The translations under genes were made by a program, and so were the position numbers. This document shows, in pieces, positions 53,784 through 62,264 of a DNA stretch of 64,000 bases. Numbering within the stretch: position 1 is the first letter of the stretch; each line of letters opens with the position of its first letter. Under the pieces are notes generated by a model. The model was not told where the DNA came from, made no database searches, and saw nothing but the letters and a program-made list of their open reading frames with translations. Source of the stretch: Flavobacterium alvei (GTDB lineage Bacteria > Bacteroidota > Bacteroidia > Flavobacteriales > Flavobacteriaceae); NCBI RefSeq assembly GCF_002920895.1, contig NZ_PQVG01000001.1:678950-742949 (forward strand). Reading direction: 5' to 3'.

Positions 53784-55544
53784 ATGAGATTTTTAGGAAA
53801 TGTTTTAGCAACCATAGTGGGGTTGTTCGTTTTTATAATGTTATTCGTTTTTGGAATTGTATTAATCGGAATGTTATTTGGTGGTGAATCGGATGAAATT
53901 TCTGTAAAAAGCAATTCGGTTATCGAATTAAAATTAGACGAAATAAAAAACGATTATGCTGGAAAATACAACAACCCTTGGGTTACGGAATTTTCTAAAG
54001 GAGGAAAAGTAGGACTATCAGACGTTATCAAAGCTATTGAAGCCGCTAAAACCGATTCAGACATCAAAGGAATTTCTATTTTGAATGATGAATCTGAACT
54101 GGGAATGGCACAAAGAAAAGCTTTGCGCAACGCCTTAGAAGACTTCAAGAAATCAGGAAAATTTGTGATGGCTTATGCCAATTCCTATTCACAAAAAGAA
54201 TATTATTTGAATTCTGTTGCCAATACAATTTACATCAATCCCGTTGGTGATTTCGATTTCAAAGGATTATCTGCCGAATTGATGTTTTTCAAAGATCTTC
54301 AAGAGAAATCGGGTATTAAGATGGAAGTCATTCGACACGGAAAATACAAAAGCGCCGTGGAGCCTTTCTTAGAAAATGGAATGAGCGATGCCAATAGAGA
54401 ACAAACCACATCATTACTAAACGCGGTTTGGAGTTCTGTTTTAGCTGATATTTCCAAAAGCAGAAATATATCGGTAGCCAAATTAAACGAAATCGCCTCT
54501 GGTCTTCTTGCTCGAACTCCAGAAATGGCAAAGTCCGAAAAATTAGTTGATGTCATTGCTTATGAAGATGAGTATCACGATGCCATCAAGAAAATTCTGA
54601 AAGTTGACAAAGATGAAGATTACAACAAAACAGCCATTTTAGACTATGCTCAAAAAGTAGCCACTACTTCTGAAAGCAATGATTCTAATGATAAAATTGC
54701 CATTATTTATGCGCAAGGAGAAATTATGAGTGGCGAAGGCGACATCAACACCATTGGCGAAATCTCTATGAATCGCTCCTTGATTGAAGCCCGAAAAGAC
54801 AAAGATGTAAAAGCTATTGTACTTAGAATTAATAGCCCTGGCGGAAATGCCTTGACATCGGATTTGATTTGGAGAGAAATTGAATTAACCAAAAAAGTGA
54901 AGCCCGTAGTGGTTTCGATGGGGAATTATGCCGCTTCTGGTGGTTATTATATTGCTTGCAATGCCAACAAAATTTTTGCCGAAAACAACACCATTACAGG
55001 TTCGATTGGCGTTTTTGGAATCTTACCAAATTTCACACAATTGGCAACCAAAATTGGAATCCACACTGAACAAGTAAAAACCAACGAAAACGCTTCTGAA
55101 TACAGTCCGTTTGTTCCGATGGATGAGAAATTCAAAGCCGTAACTCTTGAAAGTGTGGAGCACATTTACAAAACATTTGTGTCACACGTTGCAAAAGGAC
55201 GCAAAATGACGATTGCTCAGGTAGATTCAATCGGACAAGGAAGAGTTTGGTCGGGCTCACAAGCTTTAAAAATTGGGCTTGTAGATAAAATTGGAGGTTT
55301 AGATGCCGCTATTAAAGAAGCCGCACTCCTTGGCAAAACCAAAAAATACAGCACTCAGAACTTTCCTGAATTCGAAAAAGACATGAGTGATCTTTTGAAA
55401 AATTTTCCTTTTGCAAAATCTAAAGAATCGTTCATCAAAGAAGAATTGGGTGAAGAAACCTATCGTTTGATGGAACAAATTAAAAAAGTGCAAGCTCGTA
55501 AAGGCGTTCAAGCTATGATGCCTTTTGAAATCAATATTCAATAA
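53784..55544 (+). CDS. sppA: Signal peptide peptidase SppA, 67K type
   Basis: This membrane-anchored serine protease of the S49 family digests cleaved signal peptides. The 586-residue long form has one N-terminal membrane helix (LATIVGLFVFIMLFVFGIVLIGML). An N-terminal half supplies the catalytic Lys (VIRHGKYKSAVEPF). The C-terminal half has LRINSPGGNALTSDLIW and the Ser in MGNYAASGGYYIACNA. It is convergent with the DUF2797 gene over a shared terminator. Confidence 0.95.
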   Translation: MRFLGNVLATIVGLFVFIMLFVFGIVLIGMLFGGESDEISVKSNSVIELKLDEIKNDYAGKYNNPWVTEFSKGGKVGLSDVIKAIEAAKTDSDIKGISILNDESELGMAQRKALRNALEDFKKSGKFVMAYANSYSQKEYYLNSVANTIYINPVGDFDFKGLSAELMFFKDLQEKSGIKMEVIRHGKYKSAVEPFLENGMSDANREQTTSLLNAVWSSVLADISKSRNISVAKLNEIASGLLARTPEMAKSEKLVDVIAYEDEYHDAIKKILKVDKDEDYNKTAILDYAQKVATTSESNDSNDKIAIIYAQGEIMSGEGDINTIGEISMNRSLIEARKDKDVKAIVLRINSPGGNALTSDLIWREIELTKKVKPVVVSMGNYAASGGYYIACNANKIFAENNTITGSIGVFGILPNFTQLATKIGIHTEQVKTNENASEYSPFVPMDEKFKAVTLESVEHIYKTFVSHVAKGRKMTIAQVDSIGQGRVWSGSQALKIGLVDKIGGLDAAIKEAALLGKTKKYSTQNFPEFEKDMSDLLKNFPFAKSKESFIKEELGEETYRLMEQIKKVQARKGVQAMMPFEINIQ

Positions 55545-55560
55545 TTTTTTTTAATAGTTG

Positions 55561-55595
55561 ACCCTTTTAGTCCTATGCCATTGGATTGAAAGGGT
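55561..55595. terminator. Bidirectional terminator between sppA and the DUF2797 gene
   Basis: ACCCTTTTAGTCC (55561-55573) pairs with GGATTGAAAGGGT (55583-55595) using T-G pairs. T-rich DNA lies on both outer sides. Confidence 0.75.
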
Positions 55596-55600
55596 TTGTT

Positions 55601-56395
55601 TTATATTTCAATCCGTACTTCATACCCTTCTGAACCTCGAACATTAAAAACGGTGCCATCTTCAAAAATGAGATATTGTCCTTTTATTCCAGTCAATTTC
55701 CCTTGAAAATTAGGAGTTTTATCCAAGTTCAAACTGTTTATTTTTTTGGGATATTCTAGGACAGGAAAGTGCATTTCATACAAATCATTTTTCTCTGAGT
55801 AGAAGTATTCCTGAACTTCGGCTGGAATCCAATTTTGAACTTTGATTTTTTCGGCGATTAAATCTACTTGCACAACATCATTTTTAAGCATTTTTTGCCA
55901 ATTGGTTTTATCGGCAAAATGATTTTTCAAGGCTACTTCAGTAATTCCAGCCAGATAGCGATTGGGCACTTCTACAATCGAAATGGCTTGGGTTGCGCCT
56001 TGGTCAATCCATCGAGTGGGCATTTGCGTTTTTCTAGTCACGCCTACTTTTACTTCGCTTGACAAAGCTAAATAGACAATATGGGGTTGCAATTGTACTT
56101 TTTCTTCATAAACCAAATCTCGATCTTGAATGCCAAGATGTGCGGTACTTAATTCGGGTTTCATAATCCAATCGCCAACAGCTGGACTCGAATAAAAACA
56201 ATCATAGCAGAATCCTTGTCGGTAGATTTTCTTCTTTTTACCACAATTCAAACATTGATACCCCACAAAATTGATTTCCAAATTCTTGTTCAGTAATTGA
56301 TTTACATTCAAAAAACTATTCTCAAAAACCAAATAATATTGAATAGGATTGGCAAATTCGGTTTGCATTTTTGTAAGCGTGCCTTCGTAAGTCAT
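55601..56395 (-). CDS. DUF2797 domain protein
   Basis: The 264-residue protein has a zinc-ribbon-like part (CLNCGKKKKIYRQGFCYDCFYSSP) around residues 46-70. A conserved core follows: PELSTAHLGIQDRDLVYEEKVQLQPHIVYLALSSEVKVGVTRKTQMPTRWIDQGA. The latter segment looks like the strand-helix pattern of GIY-YIG-type domains, but the key residues were not verified. The C-terminus is beta-rich (GKLTGIKGQYLIFEDGTVFNVRG). The function is unknown. Confidence 0.87.
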   Translation of the reverse strand: MTYEGTLTKMQTEFANPIQYYLVFENSFLNVNQLLNKNLEINFVGYQCLNCGKKKKIYRQGFCYDCFYSSPAVGDWIMKPELSTAHLGIQDRDLVYEEKVQLQPHIVYLALSSEVKVGVTRKTQMPTRWIDQGATQAISIVEVPNRYLAGITEVALKNHFADKTNWQKMLKNDVVQVDLIAEKIKVQNWIPAEVQEYFYSEKNDLYEMHFPVLEYPKKINSLNLDKTPNFQGKLTGIKGQYLIFEDGTVFNVRGSEGYEVRIEI

Positions 56396-56490
56396 TTTAT
56401 CTAAAGTTTCAGATTTAAAGGTTCAAGTTGAACAAATTTTGTTATTTTTGGTAAAGTTATCACTCCTAATTCATAATTCATAATTTAAAA

Positions 56491-58023
56491 ATGCCAATAG
56501 CTGTAATCAATTCGTTTGCTTCTTGGGTTCTCAAACAAAGAATTCATCAAATAGAACTTTTCCTGAAGTACCCGAATGAAGTTCAGGAAGAATTGCTAAT
56601 GAATTTGATTAAAGCTGCCGAAAAAACGGTTATAGGCCAGCAATATGATTATGAATCTATAAATTCATATGCTGCTTTTGCCGAAAGAGTTCCTGTTTCG
56701 ACCTACGAAGAATTACAACCCTTGATAGAAAGAACCCGACAAGGCGAACAAAATGTTTTGTGGGAAACTCCGATAAAATGGTTTGCCAAATCCAGCGGAA
56801 CGACCAATGCCAAAAGCAAATTTATTCCTGTAAGTCCTGAAGCATTGGAAGATTGCCATTACAAAGCCGGAAAAGATTTGTTATGTATGTACTTGAACAA
56901 TAACGAAAATTCGGAAATGTTTTTAGGAAAAAGTCTTCGTCTTGGTGGAAGTGCTCAAATCTATGAAAACAACAATACTTCGTTTGGCGATTTATCGGCC
57001 ATTTTGATTGAAAACATGCCACTTTGGGCTGATTTTAGCAGTACACCAAATAAAGATATTTCATTGATGAGCGATTGGGAAACTAAAATTCCTGCCATAA
57101 TCAACGAAGTTAAAAACGAAAATGTAACCAGTTTTGCCGGAGTTCCTTCCTGGCTTTTGGTTTTGATGAATAAATTATTAGAAGAAACTGGCAAAGGAAA
57201 TTTACTCGAACTTTGGCCCAATCTCGAAGTCTATTTTCACGGTGGCGTAAACTTTGAACCCTATCGAGAACAATACAAAAAAATATTACCTAAAAAAGAT
57301 TTCAAATATTACGAAATATACAATGCATCCGAAGGATTTTTTGCCATTCAGGATTTAAATTATTCAAGCGATTTATTGCTGATGTTGGATTATGGGATTT
57401 TTTATGAATTTATTCCAATGGACACTTTTGGCACTCCCAGTCAGAAAACCATTCGATTATCGGATGTAGAACTTTTTAAAAATTATGCCATTGTCATCAC
57501 AACCAATTCCGGTTTATGGCGTTATATGATTGGCGACACCGTTCGATTTACTACCTTGAGTCCCTACAAAATCAGAGTAACAGGAAGAACCAAACACCAT
57601 ATTAATGTTTTTGGCGAAGAACTGATGGTAGAAAATACGGATCAAGCCATTGCCAAAGCCTGTCAAATTACTGCAACAGAAGTTGTAGATTATACCGTTG
57701 CTCCCGTTTTTATGAAAGACAAAGAAAAAGGGGCTCACGAATGGATCATTGAGTTCAAGAAAAACCCTATTGATATTGAAACTTTCCAAAAAGTATTGGA
57801 CGAAACATTGCAGTCTTTGAATTCTGATTATGAAGCCAAACGGCACAACAATATGACTTTAAATCCTTTACTTTTAAACATCGCAAGACCTAATTTATTC
57901 TACGATTGGCTGAAAGAGAAAGGAAAGTTAGGCGGTCAGCACAAAATTCCAAGATTGTCTAATGAAAGAGATTATTTAGAACAATTGAAAAATATGCAAA
58001 CCTCTTATAATTGTTCTATTTAA
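56491..58023 (+). CDS. GH3 family (auxin-responsive promoter-like) adenylating enzyme
   Basis: The 510-residue protein belongs to the ANL-like adenylating GH3 family, which in plants conjugates amino acids to jasmonate or auxin. The adenylate-binding motifs are WFAKSSGTTNAKSKFIPVS, YEIYNASEGFFAIQD and YMIGDTVRFT, then TGRTKHHINVFGEELMVENTD. Bacterial members have unknown acyl substrates. Its leader contains an ATTCATAATTCATAATT phrase repeat (56465-56486). It is divergent from the DUF2797 gene and convergent with gldD. Confidence 0.93.
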   Translation: MPIAVINSFASWVLKQRIHQIELFLKYPNEVQEELLMNLIKAAEKTVIGQQYDYESINSYAAFAERVPVSTYEELQPLIERTRQGEQNVLWETPIKWFAKSSGTTNAKSKFIPVSPEALEDCHYKAGKDLLCMYLNNNENSEMFLGKSLRLGGSAQIYENNNTSFGDLSAILIENMPLWADFSSTPNKDISLMSDWETKIPAIINEVKNENVTSFAGVPSWLLVLMNKLLEETGKGNLLELWPNLEVYFHGGVNFEPYREQYKKILPKKDFKYYEIYNASEGFFAIQDLNYSSDLLLMLDYGIFYEFIPMDTFGTPSQKTIRLSDVELFKNYAIVITTNSGLWRYMIGDTVRFTTLSPYKIRVTGRTKHHINVFGEELMVENTDQAIAKACQITATEVVDYTVAPVFMKDKEKGAHEWIIEFKKNPIDIETFQKVLDETLQSLNSDYEAKRHNNMTLNPLLLNIARPNLFYDWLKEKGKLGGQHKIPRLSNERDYLEQLKNMQTSYNCSI

Positions 58024-58069
58024 GGAATACAAATTCATTAAGAAAAGTTAAATATTTCTTCGCTGTAAA

Positions 58070-58633
58070 TCACTTCCACTTCAAAGTTTCCATCAAACGT
58101 TGCATATCGTTTCGGACGAAGCTTGCTGCGGGCATAATGGAATCATAATTGGGTTTTGCATAGAAATAAACTGAGCCTGTCACAAAATGTTTGACACTAT
58201 CGGTCACATAAAACTGCGAATTAGTGGCCGCATTTCCATCTACTTGATAAAACATTCCATACACTTTCTTGGTCGGATTCAAAAAGGGTTGCTCTAGAAT
58301 ATCATCGGCTTTGATGACGTGTTCATAGGTTAGTTTTTGAGCGTCGTGTAACAATTTATTGATGTCGTTATTTACGGGTTTGTACGTCAAATAAATCGTG
58401 GCTTTCATTTTTGGATACGTAATCGTAAATCCACAATCTTTCTCTCCTTTTATGATTGCATCCGAATTCATTTCGAATGTAAAAGGGCATTTGCTTTCGA
58501 AATTAGCATATTTTGCTTCTGGATAATCCAAACGCAAATAGCTTGCAGGCTTGGGCAAAACTTCTTTTTTACAACTAAAAATAGAAAATAGCACCATCAA
58601 AAGTGCAAATATAGAAAGCTGATTTTTTGACAT
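58070..58633 (-). CDS. gldD: Gliding motility lipoprotein GldD
   Basis: GldD is required for Flavobacterium gliding and for T9SS-linked surface functions. The 187-residue lipoprotein has lipobox FSIFSC, followed by KKEVLPKPASYLRLDYPEAKY, the conserved CPFTFEMN and GFTITYPKMKATIYLTYKPV, and a C-terminal ASFVRNDMQRLMETLKW. It is the last gene of the mutY-ssb-gldE-gldD run, 7 bp after gldE. Confidence 0.95.
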   Translation of the reverse strand: MSKNQLSIFALLMVLFSIFSCKKEVLPKPASYLRLDYPEAKYANFESKCPFTFEMNSDAIIKGEKDCGFTITYPKMKATIYLTYKPVNNDINKLLHDAQKLTYEHVIKADDILEQPFLNPTKKVYGMFYQVDGNAATNSQFYVTDSVKHFVTGSVYFYAKPNYDSIMPAASFVRNDMQRLMETLKWK

Positions 58634-58640
58634 TTTATAA

Positions 58641-59936
58641 TTATTCTACGGTGACTTTTATTTGTTTTACTCTTTTCTTATCTACCGTTTCAATGGTAAA
58701 CATACAGTTTTCGAAAGCGATTTTTTGATCTTTTTTTGGAAAATTACCTAAAATTTCGAGAATGAATCCGGCCAGTGTTTCGGCTTCTCCTTTTGTTGAT
58801 TCGAATATTTGTTCATCAACCTCAACCACTCTATAAAAATCTTTGAGGTTTGTTTTGCCTTCAAAAAGATAATTTTTATCATCAATTTTAGTGTAATTGG
58901 CGTTAACACCATCAAATTCATCGCTAATATCGCCCACGATTTCTTCGATAATATCTTCTAAAGAAACCAATCCCGAAGTTCCACCATATTCGTCCACCAC
59001 AATGGCCAAATGGCTTTTCATTCCTTGAAAATCTTTGAGCAAATTGTCTATTTTTTTATTTTCAGGTACAAAAAATGGTTTTCGCAACAATGTTTTCCAA
59101 TCAAATTCTTCTTTATCAAGATGCGGAAGCAAATCCTTTACAAACAAAACGCCTTCTATTTGATCTATATTGTCTCGATATACAGGAATTCTAGAAAAAC
59201 CCATTTCAATAATTTTAGGACAAATGACAGCAAAAGACTCTTCGATTTCTAGTGCAAAAATATCCATTCTCGGACTCATAACTTGCTTGGTATCGGTGTT
59301 TCCAAAAGAAACTATTCCTTCTAATATTTTTTGCTCTTCAGATGAGGTTTCCTCAGTATCGGTAAGTTCTAATGCTTGCGACAATTGATCTACCGAGAAA
59401 TTTGTCTTTTGTTTTCCTAATTTATTATGCAAATATATAGTTGCTCTCCTCATAGGCAAACTGATTGGCGAAAGCAAAGTGTCAAGACCCGAAATGGGAT
59501 AAGCGACCCATTTGGCAAACTTGATATTGTTTCTGCTGGCATAAACTTTGGGCAAAACTTCGCCAAACAATAAAATCAAAAAGGCAACAATAATTAGCTC
59601 AATACCAAATTTTAATAAAGGAGAATGGATAGTCGAAAATAAATTTTGTCCCATAAATGAAAACAAAATTACCAGTCCAATTTTGATAAAATTATTAGCA
59701 ACAAGAAGTGTAGCAAGCAATTTTTTGGGCTTTTCTAGAAGTTTAGAAATGATTTTTCCTTTTGAAGGATGTTCTTGCAAAGTGTTGTCAATATCTTTTT
59801 GCGACAATGAAAACAGGGCAACTTCGGCACCAGAAACCAGAGCAGAACAAAACAATAACGCAAAAATTGCGATAAAACCAAATACTAAATTGGCATCTAA
59901 GGTATAAGCAAAAAGAAAACTGGGCTCTGGGTCCAA
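58641..59936 (-). CDS. gldE: Gliding-associated membrane protein GldE (CNNM/CBS hemolysin family)
   Basis: GldE supports GldD function in Flavobacterium. The 431-residue protein has an N-terminal CNNM/DUF21 membrane domain with four segments (FGFIAIFALLFCSALVSGAEVALF, LLATLLVANNFIKIGLVILFSF, FGIELIIVAFLILLFGEVLPKVYASRN). A CBS pair (VMSPRMDIFALE, SHLAIVVDEYGGTSGLVSLEDI) and a C-terminal CorC/HlyC domain follow. It is joined to ssb (11-bp gap) and gldD (7-bp gap). Confidence 0.94.
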   Translation of the reverse strand: MDPEPSFLFAYTLDANLVFGFIAIFALLFCSALVSGAEVALFSLSQKDIDNTLQEHPSKGKIISKLLEKPKKLLATLLVANNFIKIGLVILFSFMGQNLFSTIHSPLLKFGIELIIVAFLILLFGEVLPKVYASRNNIKFAKWVAYPISGLDTLLSPISLPMRRATIYLHNKLGKQKTNFSVDQLSQALELTDTEETSSEEQKILEGIVSFGNTDTKQVMSPRMDIFALEIEESFAVICPKIIEMGFSRIPVYRDNIDQIEGVLFVKDLLPHLDKEEFDWKTLLRKPFFVPENKKIDNLLKDFQGMKSHLAIVVDEYGGTSGLVSLEDIIEEIVGDISDEFDGVNANYTKIDDKNYLFEGKTNLKDFYRVVEVDEQIFESTKGEAETLAGFILEILGNFPKKDQKIAFENCMFTIETVDKKRVKQIKVTVE

Positions 59937-59947
59937 ATTGAAAAAAA

Positions 59948-60382
59948 TTAGTTAGACAATTGTGACGGTAAGTCGTTTTCAGGCAAACCGATATTTTTCG
60001 AGTCAAAGTTAGTCTCTTTTGGAGAATCGATAGATTTATTCTCTTTTTTTGTGGTCAGAAAAGTAAAATCTATGGCTTGAATTTCGGTAATGTATTTTGT
60101 AGTTCCGTCTTCGGCCTGCCATTGACGTGATTTTATGCGACCTTCAACATAAATTTTATCTCCTTTAGACAAGTATTTTTCGCATAATTCTGCCGCTTTA
60201 TTTCTTACAACAATATTATGCCACTCGGTAGAAGTGATTTTTTCGCCCGTTTCCTTATTAATATAGGTTTCGTTTGTTGCCAAAGAAAATTTGCCAATGC
60301 AAGAATCAGCTTTGAAATAGTGCATCTTAACATCGTCGCCCAAATGACCTATGAGCATTACTTTATTTAAAGTCGAATTCAT
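59948..60382 (-). CDS. ssb: Single-stranded DNA-binding protein
   Basis: The 144-residue protein has an OB-fold of the SSB type: LNKVMLIGHLGDDVKMHYF, FSLATNETYINKETGEKITSTEWHNIVVRNKAAELCEKYLSKGDKIYVEGRIKSRQWQ. The C-terminal tail ENDLPSQLSN lacks the usual acidic DDDIPF-type tip. This may be an auxiliary SSB, with the main replicative copy elsewhere. It lies in the mutY-gldE operon. Confidence 0.93.
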   Translation of the reverse strand: MNSTLNKVMLIGHLGDDVKMHYFKADSCIGKFSLATNETYINKETGEKITSTEWHNIVVRNKAAELCEKYLSKGDKIYVEGRIKSRQWQAEDGTTKYITEIQAIDFTFLTTKKENKSIDSPKETNFDSKNIGLPENDLPSQLSN

Positions 60383-60420
60383 AAATGGTGTTTTCTACTT
60401 TCAAATGTACAAATTTTGAG

Positions 60421-61464
60421 TTAGCTCAAAAAATCCTTTTCGATAAAATTATGAATAACGATGGGAAAAGGAAATGTTTTTAAAGTAACAGCATCAATTC
60501 CGTTCTCTATAATTCCTGCAACCCGAACCTTCCAAAATTGGATATGCAAATGCTGATGCGACAATTTATGGATGATATTTTTCTCACTATCTTCTTCGAC
60601 ACTTATTAAAGGATTATTTTTAAAAAAACCGTCTTGAATCGTTTTGGAAATAAAATCAAAATCTTCGGGAGCATCAGTTTCAATTAGTGGAAATTCGTAA
60701 AGATTATGCCAAATTCCTTTGGCAGTCCTTTTTTGAATTATAGTGTTTTCATCATCATCAGCAACCACTAAATAATTAAAAAACCGATTTCGTACCTTCA
60801 ACTTCTTAGATTTTACTGGCAATTGATCCACTTTCTTCTTTTGTAGAGCGGCACAACTGCTATTAAAAACACAAACACCACAATTGGGACTTTTAGGAAC
60901 ACATTGCAAAGCACCAAATTCCATTATAGCCTGATTGAAAATAGCCGGATTATCTTTGGGCATCAATTCGAAAGCCAAAGCCGCGAACTCTTTTTTGGCA
61001 GATGCCGCAGCAATATCAGTTTCTACATCAAAATAGCGAGACAAAACCCTAAAAACATTTCCATCAACAACAGGAACGACTTCATTGTAGGAAAAAGAAG
61101 CAATTGCAGCAGCGGTATATTCGCCAACACCTTTTAGTTTCAATAAATCATTATAGTTGTCTGGAAATTTTCCTGATAATTCTGTAGCAACAAACTGAGC
61201 CGTTTTGTGCAAATTTCTGGCTCGAGAATAATAACCCAAACCTTGCCATAGTTTTAAGACTTGTTCCTCATTGGCATTGGCCAAATCAAAAACAGTTGGA
61301 AAATTGGACACAAAAGACAAGAAATAAGGCGTTCCTTGAGCGATTCGTGTTTGCTGGAGCATAATTTCTGAGAGCCAAATCAAATAAGGATTATCGGTTT
61401 TTCGCCACGGCAAATCGCGTTTATTTTCTAAATACCACCTTATCAGTATGTTGGAAAAGATCAT
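60421..61464 (-). CDS. mutY: A/G-specific adenine glycosylase
   Basis: MutY removes adenine mispaired with 8-oxoguanine. The 347-residue protein has LPWRKTDNPYLIWLSEIMLQQTR, the helix-hairpin-helix LKGVGEYTAAAIASF and catalytic Asp in VVDGNVFRVLSRYF. The [4Fe-4S] cluster CVPKSPNCGVCVFNSSC has the C-x6-C-x2-C-x5-C spacing. A C-terminal NUDIX-like domain recognises 8-oxoG. It is the first gene of the operon ending in gldD and is divergent from the HU gene. Confidence 0.96.
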   Translation of the reverse strand: MIFSNILIRWYLENKRDLPWRKTDNPYLIWLSEIMLQQTRIAQGTPYFLSFVSNFPTVFDLANANEEQVLKLWQGLGYYSRARNLHKTAQFVATELSGKFPDNYNDLLKLKGVGEYTAAAIASFSYNEVVPVVDGNVFRVLSRYFDVETDIAAASAKKEFAALAFELMPKDNPAIFNQAIMEFGALQCVPKSPNCGVCVFNSSCAALQKKKVDQLPVKSKKLKVRNRFFNYLVVADDDENTIIQKRTAKGIWHNLYEFPLIETDAPEDFDFISKTIQDGFFKNNPLISVEEDSEKNIIHKLSHQHLHIQFWKVRVAGIIENGIDAVTLKTFPFPIVIHNFIEKDFLS

Positions 61465-61522
61465 TGTTAAATTTTAGTTTACAAAAGTAAAAGTTTATGT
61501 TGTTAAAATTTAATGAATTAGC

Positions 61523-61554
61523 TTGAATAATTGTTTTTTTTATTCCTATATTTG
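61523..61554 (+). promoter_or_regulatory. Promoter of the HU gene
   Basis: TTG (61523-61525) and the -7 element TATATTTG (61547-61554) with 21 bp between them match the Bacteroidota pattern, 43 bp upstream of the start codon. Confidence 0.65.
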
Positions 61555-61597
61555 CAACCTCAAAAAATTAGTACACATTTATAAATTACGAATTAAA

Positions 61598-61888
61598 ATG
61601 ACAAAAGCAGATATCGTTGCAAAAATCGCAGACAAATTAGGTCTTGAAAAAGGAGATGTTCAAGCAACCGTAGAGACCTTTATGACTGAAGTTAAAACTT
61701 CTTTAGAAGAAGGAGACAATGTTTATTTAAGAGGTTTTGGAAGTTTTATTGTGAAAACAAGAGCTGAAAAAACAGGAAGAAATATTTCAAAAAATACTAC
61801 TATCAAAATTCCTGCTCACAACATTCCAGCATTTAAACCAGCAAAAGTTTTTGTTGAAGGAGTAAAGACAAATAACGAAGCAAAATAA
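61598..61888 (+). CDS. HU/IHF family DNA-binding protein
   Basis: The 96-residue nucleoid protein has the HU fold: TKADIVAKIADKLGLEKGDVQATVETFM, the GDNVYLRGFGSFIVKTRAEKTGRN arm start and IPAHNIPAFKPAKVFVEGV. The start is ATG 61598. The longer frame includes the promoter and leader, so it is rejected. The 30-residue basic protein gene follows 30 bp later. Confidence 0.96.
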   Translation: MTKADIVAKIADKLGLEKGDVQATVETFMTEVKTSLEEGDNVYLRGFGSFIVKTRAEKTGRNISKNTTIKIPAHNIPAFKPAKVFVEGVKTNNEAK

Positions 61889-61918
61889 AAATATTATTAA
61901 TCACAAAATCACCAGATT

Positions 61919-62011
61919 ATGCCAAGTGGTAAAAAAAGAAAGAGACATAAGGTAGCAACGCACAAACGCAAAAAAAGAGCGAGAGCTAACCGTCACAAAA
62001 AGAAAAAGTAG
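61919..62011 (+). CDS. 30-aa highly basic ribosome-associated type protein (AURKAIP1/COX24-like)
   Basis: The product begins MPSGKKRKRHKVATHKRKKR and has 17 Lys/Arg and 3 His in 30 residues. Tiny basic proteins of this type, annotated AURKAIP1/COX24 domain (related to mitochondrial mS38 and mycobacterial bS22), occur throughout Bacteroidota. The family suggests binding to 16S rRNA in the small subunit. It lies between the HU gene and rng. The frame is short but intact and clearly conserved in type. Confidence 0.85.
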   Translation: MPSGKKRKRHKVATHKRKKRARANRHKKKK

Positions 62012-62051
62012 TTTATAACTACTTTTTTCTTTTTAAACGTTCATTGAAATT

Positions 62052-62240
62052 TGGATTTCAGACTTCAGATTTCAGACTTCAGATTGCGGCCTAAACTGCA
62101 AACTGCTCTCTGAATACTGCAAACCGACTTCCTCCCGGGTTCAATACCTGTTCAAATTATTGTTTAATCCATCCGAACATTTAGGTTTTGGGTTTTGGGT
62201 TTTAGGTCTAACACCTAAATACCTAATGCCTAACCACCCA
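62052..62240. repeat. Phrase-like degenerate repeats in the rng leader
   Basis: Two blocks are visible: iterations of TTTCAGACTTCAGA and ACTGCAAAC-like words (62052-62126), and iterations of GGGTTTTGGGTTTTAGG with CCTAAATACCTAATGCC (62178-62231). Nothing coding is seen. The second block could pair with itself (CTAAC/TTAGG words). Confidence 0.6.
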
Positions 62241-62264
62241 TAAGTGCGGATAAAAATTTACAGA

